From the NCBI GenBank assembly GCA_001643675.2, contig LSRY02000029.1, positions 496,001 to 560,000 on the forward strand: a DNA stretch of 64,000 bases. Direction: 5' to 3'. The notes beneath the pieces are model-generated. The model saw only the letters and a program-made list of their open reading frames with translations. It made no database searches and had not been told where the DNA came from. Positions 1-12,400 of the stretch are shown here, one piece after another (position 1 is the stretch's first letter; every line of letters begins with the position of its first letter). The position numbers and the translations under genes are program-made. This DNA comes from Monocercomonoides exilis. Its lineage: Eukaryota; Preaxostyla; Oxymonadida; Polymastigidae.

Positions 1-178
1 TATAAAATAAATATGATTTTCATATCCGTATGCAAACATAATTGATTTAACAGCATTATGAAATGCGATCTCACTTATATTACACACAATAAATCCATTT
101 GTTTCATATTTTTTGATCACAAAAAGTTCATCAAAGATGCAAAATTTTTCGATGAAAATGCCTGAAGTCTAATATTTT
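1..178. repeat. Diverged foldback-repeat arm, cut by window edge
   Basis: This stretch aligns, with many substitutions and small gaps, to the outer 174 bases of the right arm of the intact inverted repeat at 56570-56830. Shared landmarks in the same order are the ATTTTCATATCC block near the start, the TATTTTTTGAT block near 110, the TTTTTCGATGAAAATG block near 145-160, and the terminal AATATTTT. The rest of this copy lies left of the window. It is an older, decayed relative of the same family. Confidence 0.55.
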
Positions 179-204
179 GTCCCATAACAATTACGTTTGT
201 ATAC

Positions 205-641
205 AGACATGAAAATAATATTTATTTTGAATTCGGTGAAAAAGAAATAAAGTTATGAGTGAAGCAATTTTTCATGCTTTGTTCAAAAAAAGCTTGAAAG
301 TCTGTATTTTCCCCCATTTTATCAAAGGGCTAAATGTTTTCAAGTTAACTTTCATCAACACTCTTTGGTGTTTATAATATGGGGGAAAAAACGGACTTTC
401 AAGCTTTTTTTGCACAAGGTATCGAGAATTTTCTTCGCTCATAACTTTATTTCACTCTCTCAGATTTTAAAATAAATTTGTTTTTCATATTTGCAAATTG
501 TAATCATTGATGAAATAATATAAAAATATCCAACATTTCACGAATATCAAAAAATTGACACATTTTTATTTCGGTTTTTGAACTCAAAAAGTCAATGGAA
601 CGTGCATATTTTTCAATGAAAATGTCTGTAGTGAAATACAT
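205..641. repeat. Degenerate foldback element with truncated left arm
   Basis: A palindromic element. The left arm (about 205-315) ends in CTTGAAAGTCTGTATTTTCC plus CCC, and the right arm (381-641) begins GGGGGAAAAAACGGACTTTC, with a 65-base spacer. The right arm is about 261 bases long, as in the intact copy at 55875-56830, and shares its blocks in order (TTTTTTTGCACAAGG, CTTCGCTCATAAC, CTCTCAGATTTTAA, ACATTTCACGAAT, AAAAAGTCAATG, TTTCAATGAAAATG). The left arm lacks its outer half, where the end of another copy (1-178) abuts it. No protein-coding content is seen. Confidence 0.7.
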
Positions 642-825
642 AATACCATATGGGTGATTATTTTTGAAATCATATCTTTTTTCGGAGTGTTGATTTTTCA
701 AAGAATGTTTGTCTTTTGAAAGAAAAATTTTATTCAAAGGAGAAAAAGCATGACAATTGTTTTTTTAAATCAAATCGTTTTTCCGAATCAAAGATTAAAA
801 TGAATCCAATTAGCCTTTTCACTTT

Positions 826-829
<4 letters not shown>

Positions 830-876
<47 letters not shown>
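830..876. repeat. 47-nt homopolymer T tract
   Basis: An uninterrupted run of 47 T residues, downstream (on the minus strand) of the possible small gene at 958-1291. It could be a genomic A-tail-like remnant, a slippage-prone tract, or of imprecise length because sequencers miscount homopolymers. There are no target-site duplications or other retrotransposon sequence beside it. Confidence 0.9.
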
Positions 877-957
877 CTTGAAATATTTTGCTCCGAAATT
901 TTTGAATGAAAAATAATCACAATAATACCCATATTGCCTTTCATAATCAGAAAAATT

Positions 958-1291
958 TTAATGAAAACTTGTGAGTACGTCGTCCAATCCATCTTCTTCC
1001 GTGCTTTCAAATATTTTCCTTTTCAACTCTATTCTTTTCTCTTCTTCCGTTTTGCAAACAATCTTTTCTTTCAGTCGACCTGAAATAGAAATATAAAATC
1101 TCAAGCTGTCTTGTTCCATTTTGACACATATTGTTGGTTGCTGAATCTCTCTTAGAAACAACATCAACAGCTCAACCTTCCAAAAAGAAATTAACTTTTA
1201 TTGCTTTGTTTCCTGCTTCAGTTTCCAATTTGGGAATGCATTGATTGTTTGTTTCTTCGAAGTTATCCCTTGACATTCGAAAAATACACAT
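958..1291 (-). CDS. Possible small two-exon hypothetical protein (78 aa)
   Basis: Not recognised. The proposed model is exon 1 at 1177-1291 and exon 2 at 958-1079, separated by a 97-nt intron with donor GTTGAG and a pyrimidine-rich acceptor TATTTCTATTTCAG. Splicing joins the frames exactly (phase 1) and yields a 78-residue, highly charged protein. Its C-terminal half is rich in Glu and Lys and probably helical, ending EEDGLDDVLTSFH before a TAA. Exon 2 is clearly more codon-like and GC-richer than the surrounding AT-rich DNA. The donor is not the commonest type in this window, and further 5' exons between about 1300 and 1500 cannot be excluded. The function is unknown and the model is tentative. 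Confidence 0.35.
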
Positions 1292-2439
1292 TATGTTATT
1301 GATAAGAACAACAAATTCTTCATTTCACAATTGATATTTGAAAAAATAACATTTCAAAATTAGCAGCCATTTCCTTATTATTGTTGTTTCTATCCAATTT
1401 TTTCCTTTTTCCTCCTCTTCCTTTCTCCTCCAATCCACCAGTTTTTCCAGCTATTCAAATTCCTTAATTGCCTCTCTTGCAAAATGTTGCTCATTCGCAA
1501 CAACTGCTCACATCCTGTTTTTGTTGTTAAATCGGTTAAGCAAAAACTCCAAAGAAGACTTATACACAAGTTGCAAAAGATTGTGATGCTCTTAATGACA
1601 TTCGAAAAAAATTTTTTTTGTTTTTATTCGAAAACAGTTCTTTTTCGACAAACTGACAAAGAAAAGAAGATGAAATTTTTTGTCAAAAAAGATTTTTTCT
1701 GAGAAATTCTATTTTTAAACATGTGTTCCTATATGATTATTGACAGGAAAAATAATTTCCTGACGGATCGAGATAAAATTTTCATGTCAAAATCTCAATT
1801 ATGATTATAATATTTTTTTATTCAAATGTTATTATTCATTTATTCTAATTAGCGTAGATTAAAAAATACGTTTTTAAAAAAAGGATATCGACAAAAAGTT
1901 AAAATTGGAATTTTTAGATCATCGAACCTTCAGTGAAGCCAGTGACTGTCAATGGAGTCAGTATCTGTCAGGGAAGAATTTTTTATTTTATTTATGAAAC
2001 AAAGTGAAGTTTGAATATTGAAATAATGCGAATAAATTTATTATAATTGATTTATATAACGCAATCCCAAAAAATCAGTGAAAATGAAAATTTTCTTAAA
2101 AAACCAATATTGACGTGGATTTTCTGTTGCTGACGGACGTGACATAAAATTATTTGTTTGTAACACATGCTTAATCTGTTTCAACAAAAAATGATATCTG
2201 TGCTTTTTCATTCTGAACAAATATATTTTAAACAATGATAATCACTTTAATAATATAGAAAAGCAAATTCTGATGAATTGGAAAGAACCCATTAACAGTT
2301 CAAATTTCTAATTATCTCAAAATTTCTTGCTTTATACGAGTTCGATAAAATGAATATAACTGTCAGATTTTTTCTCTCGAATAATAAATAATTAAATAAA
2401 AGGTTTGATCAACTTATTTTGTTGGTAACACAGAAAAAG
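1292..2439. other. AT-rich intergenic region upstream of PFOR
   Basis: About 1.15 kb between the possible small minus-strand gene and the PFOR start codon. It is AT-rich with several homopolymer runs. The stretch 1390-1490 has a short minus-strand open frame rich in Lys and Arg, which could be an upstream exon of the small gene but has no convincing splice partner. I see no RNA gene, repeat or promoter motif I can name. Confidence 0.5.
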
Positions 2440-5400
2440 ATGTCTTCTGAAAATCAAAGTTTTGTCGTGACTGATGGAAATGCAGCAGTTGCAACTATTG
2501 GCTATAGCATGAGCGACATGTGCTTTATTTATCCAATTACTCCTGGTATGGAAAACTATTATTTTTAAGTATTTTATTATTATTTTCCTTTTTAAACTTC
2601 ATTTCTTTATCGAATTAAATAGCATCCACAATGGGAGAAAAAGCAGATGATTTGAGCGCAGCAGGAAAAAAGAATATTTTTGGTGATGTTGTTAGAATTA
2701 CTCAAATGCAATCAGAAGGAGGTGTTTCTGGTGCACTTCACGGAGCAATTCTTTCCGGCGCTCTTTGCTCAACATTCACATGCTCACAGGGTCTTCTTTT
2801 GATGATTCCCGAAATGTACAAAATTGCAGGAGAACTTCAGCCAGCAGTTTTCCATGTTGCATCTCGTTCCGTTGGAGGACAAGCAATGGTTATTTATTGC
2901 GATCATGGAGATGTTATGGCAACACGTCAAACGGGATGGAGCATTCTCTGCTCTCATTCAGTTCAGCAAGCAGCAGATATGGCAGCAATTGCCCATGCAG
3001 CAACCGTCCGTGCACAAATTCCAATTCTTCATTTCTTTGATGGATTCCGTGTTTCACATGAGCTGCAAAAGATTCTTCTTCCAGGAAATGAAATCTTAAG
3101 CGAAATGATGGACAGAGATTCCATTCGTAAGTGGAGAGAGACAAAAACAATGAAGAACTCCGATCCAACAATGAGAGGACTTGTTGATAATACTGATGAA
3201 TATTTCCCTCTTTTGGAAGGAACCAATGGGCTCTACACAAACCTTATCAAAATCATGCAGGAAATGATGGACAAATATGCTAAATTGACTGGAAGACAAT
3301 ATCATTTGTTTGATTATTATGGAGCCCCAGATGCTGAATATGTTATTGTTGCAATGGGTACCTCTTGCAAAACATTTGAGGAATACGTCAATCAACCAGA
3401 AATTAAAGAAAAGAAGAAGTATGGTTTAATTGCAGTTCATTTGTTCCATCCGTTCTCTGTTGAACATTTCGTGGAATGCATTCCAAAGACATGCAAACAT
3501 ATTACAATTCTGGACAGAACAAAGGAACCCGGAGCTGCTGGAGAGCCATTGTATCTCGAATGCTTGGCTGCTCTTCAAGAATCAGGAAAATTGGGACAGT
3601 TGAAAGTATCTGGAGGTCGCTATGGCCTTGGTGGAAGAGACATCACACCTTCAATTGCTTGGGCTGTTTATAACAACATGGAGAGTGCTTCACCAAAATA
3701 CAAATACACCGTTGGATTTGAAGATGATGTTACACATCTTTCAATTCCAATGCCAAAAGAGAAAGTTGTTGTAACTTTGCCAGGAGTGAAGCAAGCCTTA
3801 TTCTATGGATTTGGTGCTGATGGTACTGTTGGAGCAATTAAGGATGCAATTAAAATTATTGGTGATCACACACCACTTTACTCTCAGGCATACTTCGTTT
3901 ACGATGCTAAGAAGAGTGGAGGTGTTACAATTTCTCATATTCGTTTTGGTCCAGATCCGATCTCTTCTCAATATGAGATTTTAGATGCAGATTATTTGGC
4001 TTGTCATCATCCTTCATACATTCGTAAGTACGACATGCTTCAACATGCAAAAGAAGGTGGAGTGTTTGTTTTAAATGGACCATGGAAAAGCACAGCCGAA
4101 GTTGGAGAAGCTCTTCCAGGGCAAGCAAAGCAACTGATCGTAAAGAAGAAGTTGCAGATGTATACAATTGATGCTGAAAAGATCGCAAGAGAGGCTGGAC
4201 TTGCTGGAAGAATCAACATTGTTATGCAGACAGTGTTCTTCTATTTGTCGCAAGTGGTTACGCCAATGGAGAAAGCCATTGAGTATCAGAAGGGTGCAAT
4301 CAAGAAGACTTATGAGAAGAAAGGAATGGAAATTGTTGAAAAGAACTGGAAATGTGTTGATAGCACAATTGCAAATCTTGTGAAGATTGATTATCCAGTT
4401 GATGAATGGAGCAAATCTGAATTCGAGGAGATTCCAGTGTTCCCAGCAAAACGTACAGAATTCTTCAAGAAGATTGCAGGACCTATTCTTGCTTTGAGAG
4501 GAGCTGAACTTAAAGTGAGCGATGTGATGCCACTTCTGGGAGGATCTCTTCCAACTGGAACAGCACAATTCGAAAAGAGAAATGTCTCTGCAACTGTTCC
4601 TATTTGGGATGAAACCAAATGTGTTCAGTGCAACATTTGCTCATATTCATGCCCTCATTCGTGCATTCGTCCATTCCTCATAACAGAGAAAGAAGCATCT
4701 GTTTCACCATCAATGAAAACATTGAAGCCTTCAAATCCAGCTCCACAAACACTTCCTGGAACCGAAGAGAATCTTCGTTTTGCCATCTCGATCAGCACAG
4801 CTGATTGCCTTGGATGTGGAGTGTGCGCATCTGTATGCCCTGCTCAGTGCCTTGCCATGAAACCAAATCACACCGAAGAAACCGATCAAATGCAGAAAGA
4901 CTTTGAATATCTTGTTGATCTTCCAGAAAGATCGAACTTGTTATATGATGACGAAACTGTTGAAGAGAAAGCGAAAACCGACAAGCTTTCAATTGTTCCT
5001 GCACCAACAGTCAAAGCCGTTCAATTCAAACGCCCACTCTTTGAATTCTCAGCAGCTTGTGCAGGATGCGCTGAATCACCTGTTGTGAGAGTGATCACAC
5101 AATTGTACGGAGAGAGAATGATGATTTCCAATGCCTGCGGATGCTCAATGGTGTGGGGAGGTTATTCTCCATCATGCGCCTACTCACATTCAAAAGAAGG
5201 ACTTGGCCCAGTTTACACTGGATCTCTCTTTGAAGATGCAGCTGAATTGGGCTATGGTATTGCCACAGCTGGACAAATGATGCGTGAGCAATTGTTGGAA
5301 TTTGTGAAGAAAGCACAAGCCTGCCACATTCCAGAGTCAACTGGCGTGAGCGATGCAGAAATGAAGAAGGCAATGGACGGATGGATCAACTCGTATGACA

Positions 5401-6182
5401 GCCCCGTTAAATCAAAGAAATTCGGGCAAGAAATTCACAGCCTTCTTGCACGCATTCCAGCAGAAGAAAGAGCGAAGTGCGACATCCTCACTGAAATCTG
5501 GACTCGTCGCGACTACTTCCAAAAGAAGTCTTACTGGACATTTGGAGGAGATGGATGGGCTTATGATATTGACTTTGGAGGTCTTGACCAAGTACTCCAC
5601 ATGGGAGCTGATCTGAACATTCTTGTGATGGATACTGAAGTGTATTCCAACACAGGAGGGCAGAAATCAAAGTCAACACCACGTTCAGCTGTTGCTCGTT
5701 TCGCTGCTGCAGGAAAAGATACCTCAAAGAAGAATCTTGGCTTGTATGCTATCAACCTTGGTTGCTGCTATGTTGCTCAAGTTGCACAAGGAGCAAACCC
5801 TCAACAGATGCTGAAAGCAATTCACGAAGCTGAACAATTCCCTGGAACATCAATTGTGATTGCTCTTTGCCCATGCATCAACTGGGGACTTAAGAACGGA
5901 CAAGGAAACTCAATGAAGGAGCAGAAACTGGCTGTTGAATGCGGATATTGGCCTTTGTATCGTTACAACCCATTGTTGGCGAAAGAAGGAAAGAATCCGT
6001 TTTCACTTGACTCTGCACCTCCAAAGAAACCCGTTACTGAACTGTTGAAACAGGAGACTCGTTTCGCTTCTCTTCTCCAACAATCGAAGGAGAGAGGTGA
6101 AGCGCTCCAGAGCGGTCTTCAAGCTGATATCGATGCAACATTTGCTAAGCTTCAAGCTCTGGCTGCTCAACCAGCAAAATAA
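2440..6182 (+). CDS. PFOR: Pyruvate:ferredoxin oxidoreductase (PFOR), 1,221 aa
   Basis: Oxidatively decarboxylates pyruvate with CoA to acetyl-CoA and CO2, reducing ferredoxin; it is the central step of anaerobic energy metabolism in metamonads. Exon 1 is 2440-2545 and exon 2 is 2623-6182. The 77-nt intron (GTATGG...AATAG, phase 1) splits the pyruvate-binding loop, which is restored as YPITPASTMGEKAD. Starting at the internal ATG at 2631 would lose this loop. Visible domains are the N-terminal pyrimidine-binding domain, then two 4Fe-4S clusters (CVQCNICSYSCP near residue 702 and CLGCGVCASVCP near 764), then the TPP-binding domain (CAGCAESP near 848, GDGWAYDIDFGG near 1011, MDTEVYSNTGGQ just after). 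The length fits the family (about 1,170-1,200 aa). There is no organelle-targeting extension, so it is probably cytosolic. It stops at TAA. Confidence 0.97.
2546..2622 (+). other. PFOR intron
   Basis: A 77-nt AT-rich intron with donor GTATGG and acceptor TTAAATAG, phase 1. Removing it restores the conserved ITP-x-ST-M pyruvate-binding loop of PFOR, which makes this one of the most secure introns in the window. Confidence 0.92.
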
Positions 6183-6466
6183 TGTTTTTAACGATGTGCT
6201 TTTTGCACTTTTTGTTTTGATGCTTTTATTTAATTTTAGAGCTGTGAAAAGTGTGTGCTTTGTTTTTTTTTTTGTTATTTGAATGTGACAATAATTAAAC
6301 ATGCTTAAAAAAATACAACACTTTTTTTTGAAAAGAAAATGAATAAATAAATATGATACATAAAAATAATGAAGACGTAAACAATATAATCACAGATAAT
6401 GAAAAGTAAACGATATGCTAACAAAAAACGAATAGATAATAAATAACATTGAACAAATAACGCAAA

Positions 6467-9400
6467 TTAGAACAGATTAGAGTTTTCAGGAAACAGAGTC
6501 TGACCAACAAGTGAAGCATCTGCTATTATTTGGGATTTTGAAGAGCTAAAGATATGATATGTTAAAAAAAAAAATAAAGCTTCAGAAATAATAATAATTA
6601 TCACATACACTTTGATTGAGCTTGTCAAATTCATTACTACATTCTTCAGTTCTTCATTCTTTGATGGGAACAATTTCTGGAAGCTTTCAAGGAGTGTTGC
6701 ATATGTCTAGAAGAACGTTTTACATTCAAAATAAAAAAATATTAATCAAAAAAACAAAAAAATTGCATAATAAAACCAATCCAATAAATACAAACCTTTG
6801 CATATTTCTTTCCATCTGACTCATCTTTGCCAGTTCGTTCTTTCCAATGATAGCTGACAAAAGTGAGTATGAAAGTAATGAAAGTCCTAACGTTTTTCGA
6901 AAGCAAAGTTTTTCTCTGCCAGAAATGCCTTGATTCTATCATTGCCAGCAGTGACGCAAACACACGTCCAAGTGGCTCAAAATACTCAGGATTTCTATCA
7001 GTTGCAACCATAAGTACAGCAATATCGATCAGAAGAGGCATAGCTTCCACTTCACGTGTTGGGTCGTTCTCCAATATAGATAAACAAGATGTGTTTGAAA
7101 GTGAGGAGATGATGGATGTTAGAATGGCAGCAGCCGAAGATGACGGAAGTGCACTCGTCCTGGACTTGTGTGGCGTGCTGCCCAAAGGTGGGCCTCCTGG
7201 TGTGACATCCGATTGATCCATTGAGGCCGAGGTGGATAATGAAGATAAGTAGTGTGTACGATATAAAACAGGTTTGCGCAAATCGGTGTAGCACGAGCAA
7301 TCCATCGTCTGGAACGCATCGAACGCATCAAACAATGCTTTGCTCGGGCAAAGAAGCACAAGCTCTTCAGAATGAAGAGCGGGCGTGATGGATTTTGGAA
7401 TGAAAATGGGATCAAGCACAAGAGGAATAAACGCACGAAATACAAACGAAAGCGAAATAAAGTACGAACGTCGAGCGCAACATTCTACAAACATTGGCAA
7501 CAGGTTAGCACTGTGTTCAGTGCCATCATTTGGAGTGAGCAGGCACTCTTCAGACTTCAGGAAGAGAGAAGAGGCTGTTGTCAGTGGTGTTGTCTTTGAT
7601 GGACTTGGATTGGAGCCAGACGACGATGCAATTCCGCTCTTCACAATTTCAGACGACGGTGCAGAAAACAAGAACAACGCCCGCACAAATGGAGTCAGCG
7701 AGTCTACAATCGTCTGCAGAGTGAGAAGAGGCCTTGTGGGATACAACAGAGGAACCACGTAATTTGCATACGAGTTGATCAGCTGCAAAAGCTCCAATGT
7801 TGGCTCGGATTTCTTTTCATCGTTGTTATTCTTATTTTTGTCAGATTCCTCATTTTCAGTTGATTCCTTCTTATCTTTATCAACAAAGTCAATCATGGTG
7901 ATGTATGCATTTTCTTCTTGAACAACCATCTGACCGTCCTCTCTGTACCGCTTTGATGGTCCAAAATCTTCTGGGATAGGTGGAGGCTTCGCACGGACAG
8001 CGACAGAAAGCAGAAACTCTAACAGAAAGACAGATGGGACAAGAGGATCAGTTGTACCCAGTGTAGTTGGCTTTGTATTCGTCTGGCTATCGAAACCTGG
8101 ACCAGAAAAGCGGATTTGGTGTTGGCGCAATTTTGTATTGAACGAAATGTGTACCAAGCTGAGAATTGAAATAAGTGATGATTGTATTATAAAGTGATAC
8201 TGTTCTGGAGTGTTGAACACATGAGACAGATACGAGATGAGTCGCAAGAACAACAATAGGTGCCGCCGGAGCATCGGCGGTGTGGCGGTCAATGAAGATG
8301 AAAACAGCTGAAGCGATGCAGTTTTTGGGACGGGTGTAAAAGAGGGAGAAGGTGAAGGCATCAGTAGATTAACAGGTTGCTGAGAAACAGATTCTTTCAT
8401 TTTCGCACTTTCTAATGCAGCTTTTGTAGCCAGATCATATGAGCGGAGATCAATGTAGTAAAGGGCCGACGTTACAAACAGCTGGATCATGCTTTTCAAT
8501 AAAAGAACAAAATGCATTCCGTGTCTTCTGATAATCGCAGTTGGAGTGTTGTCTTCAGGTAAACGTTGGAGCTGCAGCGGAAGCACGAGCTGTAGTGCAA
8601 TCTGGATATCATCGTCCTCACTGCGTATCCACGGGATTGTGTCATCGTTTGTTGATGTAAGTCCAGCAGAAGGATGAGGCCATCCAATCTGCACAAACTG
8701 GATGATGGAGAAGAGGTATTTGAGCTGGGCAGTCACTGTTATGCCTGTTGGAGTCATGTAAAGATGAGCTCTGCCTGACTCATCGAAAAAGGGTGTTCTT
8801 CGAACAAATCTTGTTGATAACAGCGAACACATGAAATAGAAGTGCAGCTGAAGACGGCACAAATCCACATTCAAATATGTCACTCCTTCTTTCGCTTTGT
8901 CAATAAACACTTCACTTTCTTTGTCCGATTCATTGTCATCGTCAAATCTCCGACCACCCAATCCGCTTCCGCGAAGTCCGAAGGGTTTTCCCTTTTGATT
9001 GTTATCTGCTGTCAGCGTTTCATCCAAGATGCCAAACGAAGGTTCTTTGTACTTCGTAACGAACCTCCACAGCTGGTCTGTGCCTTCTGGCTCGACGCAG
9101 ATCAAGAAAGAGAGTCTGTTTGCGACGGAGATCATCTCGTCCACTTCAGTCACTGTGTTGAAGGAGAAGCGAAGAGCATCTGTTGGCTGTGTGATGACAG
9201 AAAGGTTGTGTGGCGGGTGGAAGAGCGAAAGTACCCAGTCAAAGCCAGCCTTTAACTGCGGAACAGATAAGATGTTAAATGGAATCCACGAGAGGAAACG
9301 CACTTTTGTTCGAAACACAGCAAACAGATGCCAAGAATATGCATGGCTAAATGCACCCCTGTCGGTATACAGTGGGAACGTGCATGCCTCGACGACAGAA

Positions 9401-12400
9401 AGAAAGATAACAGAAATAAGAGAGGAGATAGAAACTGCATATTGTTGCTGGGCTTCAGGCTGTCCTTGAAAGATATTTGTGAGTGTGGCGTCTTCTTCAT
9501 AATCGTCAAAGAATTCAAGCTCCTTCAGTTTTTCTTCTGATGCTGACGGGGTCATATCATCAAAGAATGAAATTGGTTTCTGCATCTGTGTTTGAGCAGA
9601 AGAGAGCGAAGCAGAGTTCGAAACAGTCTCATCTCCAGAATCATTCAACATATCGCTGAGTGTCAATGGCGTGGTATCCTTGTCTGTTGGAGAGGACGGA
9701 CGAGATTTCATCTTTGGTGAGTCAAACAGGGATGGAATATCTGATGCTGTTTCTGTTCGGCGTGGGGTTTGTGGAGCTTGTTGTGTTTGAGCAGCAGCTG
9801 GTGCAGAGTGCTGGATAGTTGCCAATGCCAGCTCCTCTGACGAAGGCAGCGGCTGTGGAACAGCAAGCTTCATTGTGATTGGCGACTCAAACATTGCTTC
9901 ATTTTGCCGTCTTCTGCGGGGCATAAGACGTGCATTGGCTTCTCTGCTGTCACCTCCGATCGTCACAGTCACCCAGTCCATGCTTAACACAAGGCGAGGC
10001 ATCAGACAGTGGAGCGATGAGGCTGTCTGAGGAATGGCAGAATACACACAGAGACTGCCCTGCTGGGATGAGGAGAGTGTGGCACCGGTTGTAGCAGAAG
10101 AAAATGGAGAAGGAGAAGAAAGAAGAGTGGGGCTTTGAGAACCACCAAGCAAAGGAGATGAACAAGAAGAAGAAGGAGAGGAAGGAGTAGGAGAAATAGT
10201 GATCACTCTCTGTCGGCGATATGACTCACCCAAAACAGACCATTCCTTCAGCGCCAAGTTTAAGATGGGTGCAATCAGCATGGGTGGAAGGCGATCCCAC
10301 AAATGCCAGCTGATTTTCCCGAAGAGGTCTGTCACGTAAAGATGGAATGGGAAGGTGCACGTGGAGCGGATGGTGGTGACTGTTCCTTGTGTTGACTGCA
10401 CAAGTGGGAACTCAGACAGACTGAGAGTGTTCCATTCGAGAAGATCGCTGTAGAAAAATAGGAGTGTCGTGAACAGGTTCGTCATTGCAGATGGAAGCGG
10501 CGGTTGCTGCCACACAGGAATTGTAGTCGAACGAAATCTGCGCTTGCTTGTGCTTTGCAATCGTTTGGATTTGCCTTTTGGATTCAGAAGCTGAAAGGCC
10601 CAACTGAACTGAGATAACTTCAGTTTCTGTCTCTTACGCCGCTCAGCCAAAATAACGTCCAGTGGAATGTCCTTTGTGAAGTTGACTGCTTCAAACTCTG
10701 CCTTCTCTCTCGACTCCTGCTCTTTCCTCCATTCGAGCTCAGATGCCTCTCTTTCCTTCGTCTTGTGCAGAATACAATCAATACAGTCTGCGCAATCCCT
10801 CATAATCTGTGACAGGCATCCTCCTCCATCAGCTTCACAGAAAAACGGGAATGAAGGTGGGCATGTGGGCATTGTGTAGTCCTGCGATGAAAACGAGTAT
10901 GCAGCATCAGATGTGAGTGTATCATGGGACATCATCGATCCCTGAACGGTGCTTGCATATGTGCCAGAGGAAGAGGTCATTGTTGTGGTGTCTGAATCGC
11001 CCATCGACATCTGTGCATTGTTTGCAGGTGAATACATCCGACTTTCATCGCTCGTCTGCAAATCTGACTGCGAGGCAGATGAGCCCATTTCAGATGTATA
11101 AGAGCCCGTTGTCCCATCCATAGATATTGAACGCATTGATAAGTCTGGTGTGTTTCTACCAACAGTCGACGAAACAGATGATAACTTCGATGATCCGCTG
11201 TGGCTGTTCTGTGAAAAGCGTGATGATGAGCCAGCACGTGTACTAGCTATGTACTGTGACAGAGTGGAAAATGGAGCAGGAAATATGAATGGTGCATAGC
11301 AGTGGAGAGTAAGCTCAAGAAGCACATGGGGATGAAACGCCAATGGCTTTGGTAGTGTCTTCTGTGCAAAGTTGTTTGAAGCTTCTTTCTGTGCTTTTTT
11401 CTCCTCCTCTGCTTTCTTGTCGAGGTTAGCATCATTCTCGTCCAAGTTCTCTTTAGCTCTCTTTCTATTTTCGATATCCTTCAGAATGTCTGACTCATAT
11501 GTTGGTTGCTCTTCTGTCTTGTCTGCCTGTTCCTGTTGCATTTCAGACTCTTTCACTGACTCATCCAAATCATCTTCGAAGTTACCTGGACTCTCCTCTT
11601 TCTGATAAGACATCTGGTCATCCACATCAAAAGCCTGAGATTCCCTCTCAAATTCATCTTGCTCTCTATCAAACTCGTCTTGTTCCCCATCAAAATCAAC
11701 AACCTTTCTTGGAGGAGACAACAGCACTGCAGGCGATGGGGTGCGATATGGCGATGCTGAATGATTTGACATCTTTTCATCCTCATCATCGCTGTCTTCA
11801 AATCGACTGATAGAATCGTGGAATGTCATAACAGATGCAGAGTCATTGGGTGCAGTATCAGCTGATTCAGATGGGAGAGTATCGTCCTCTTCCCCTCTGG
11901 CCTTTGCAGCCAGCTCCATTTCTCTCTTTCTCTTCATCGTTGAATACCAGCCATAAGGATGAAGCCTTCCTTCCAGTGCAGAAGCAGATGAAGGAGTCGG
12001 CGATGATGCTCTGCTGCCAGACAGCTCAGCGATTTCTGATGACTGCATTTCCTGTTCTTTGAGACGTCGCTTCATCTCCTTCTGTGCCTTCCTCTTCAGC
12101 CGCGTCTTCATATCAACATGCTTTACTTGTGCATATCCCAGCGCCATCTCATCGATTTTGGACACATTCGAAGGAGGAGGCTGCGAAGGTATCAAACGCA
12201 CGAGCGTCAAAATTGATGCTTTGATGAATGCAGAAATGCCAAGAAGATGCTTCGGACTAAGTGCATGTGGAGTTTGCTGGGCAAGTTGAATGGATGTCTG
12301 CGATTTGAATGTCGAAGATGTGTTTTGTGAAGACGATGAAGATGAATCAGGCTGATTGTATCTCGAACTTGATGAGCTTAAATGCGGATAGAAGTACTTC

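Noticed and set aside
1484-1702. Plus-strand 72-codon frame upstream of PFOR
   Set aside because: Composition is AT-driven Lys/Phe with no motif and no clear splice partner. It is indistinguishable from chance in this spacer.
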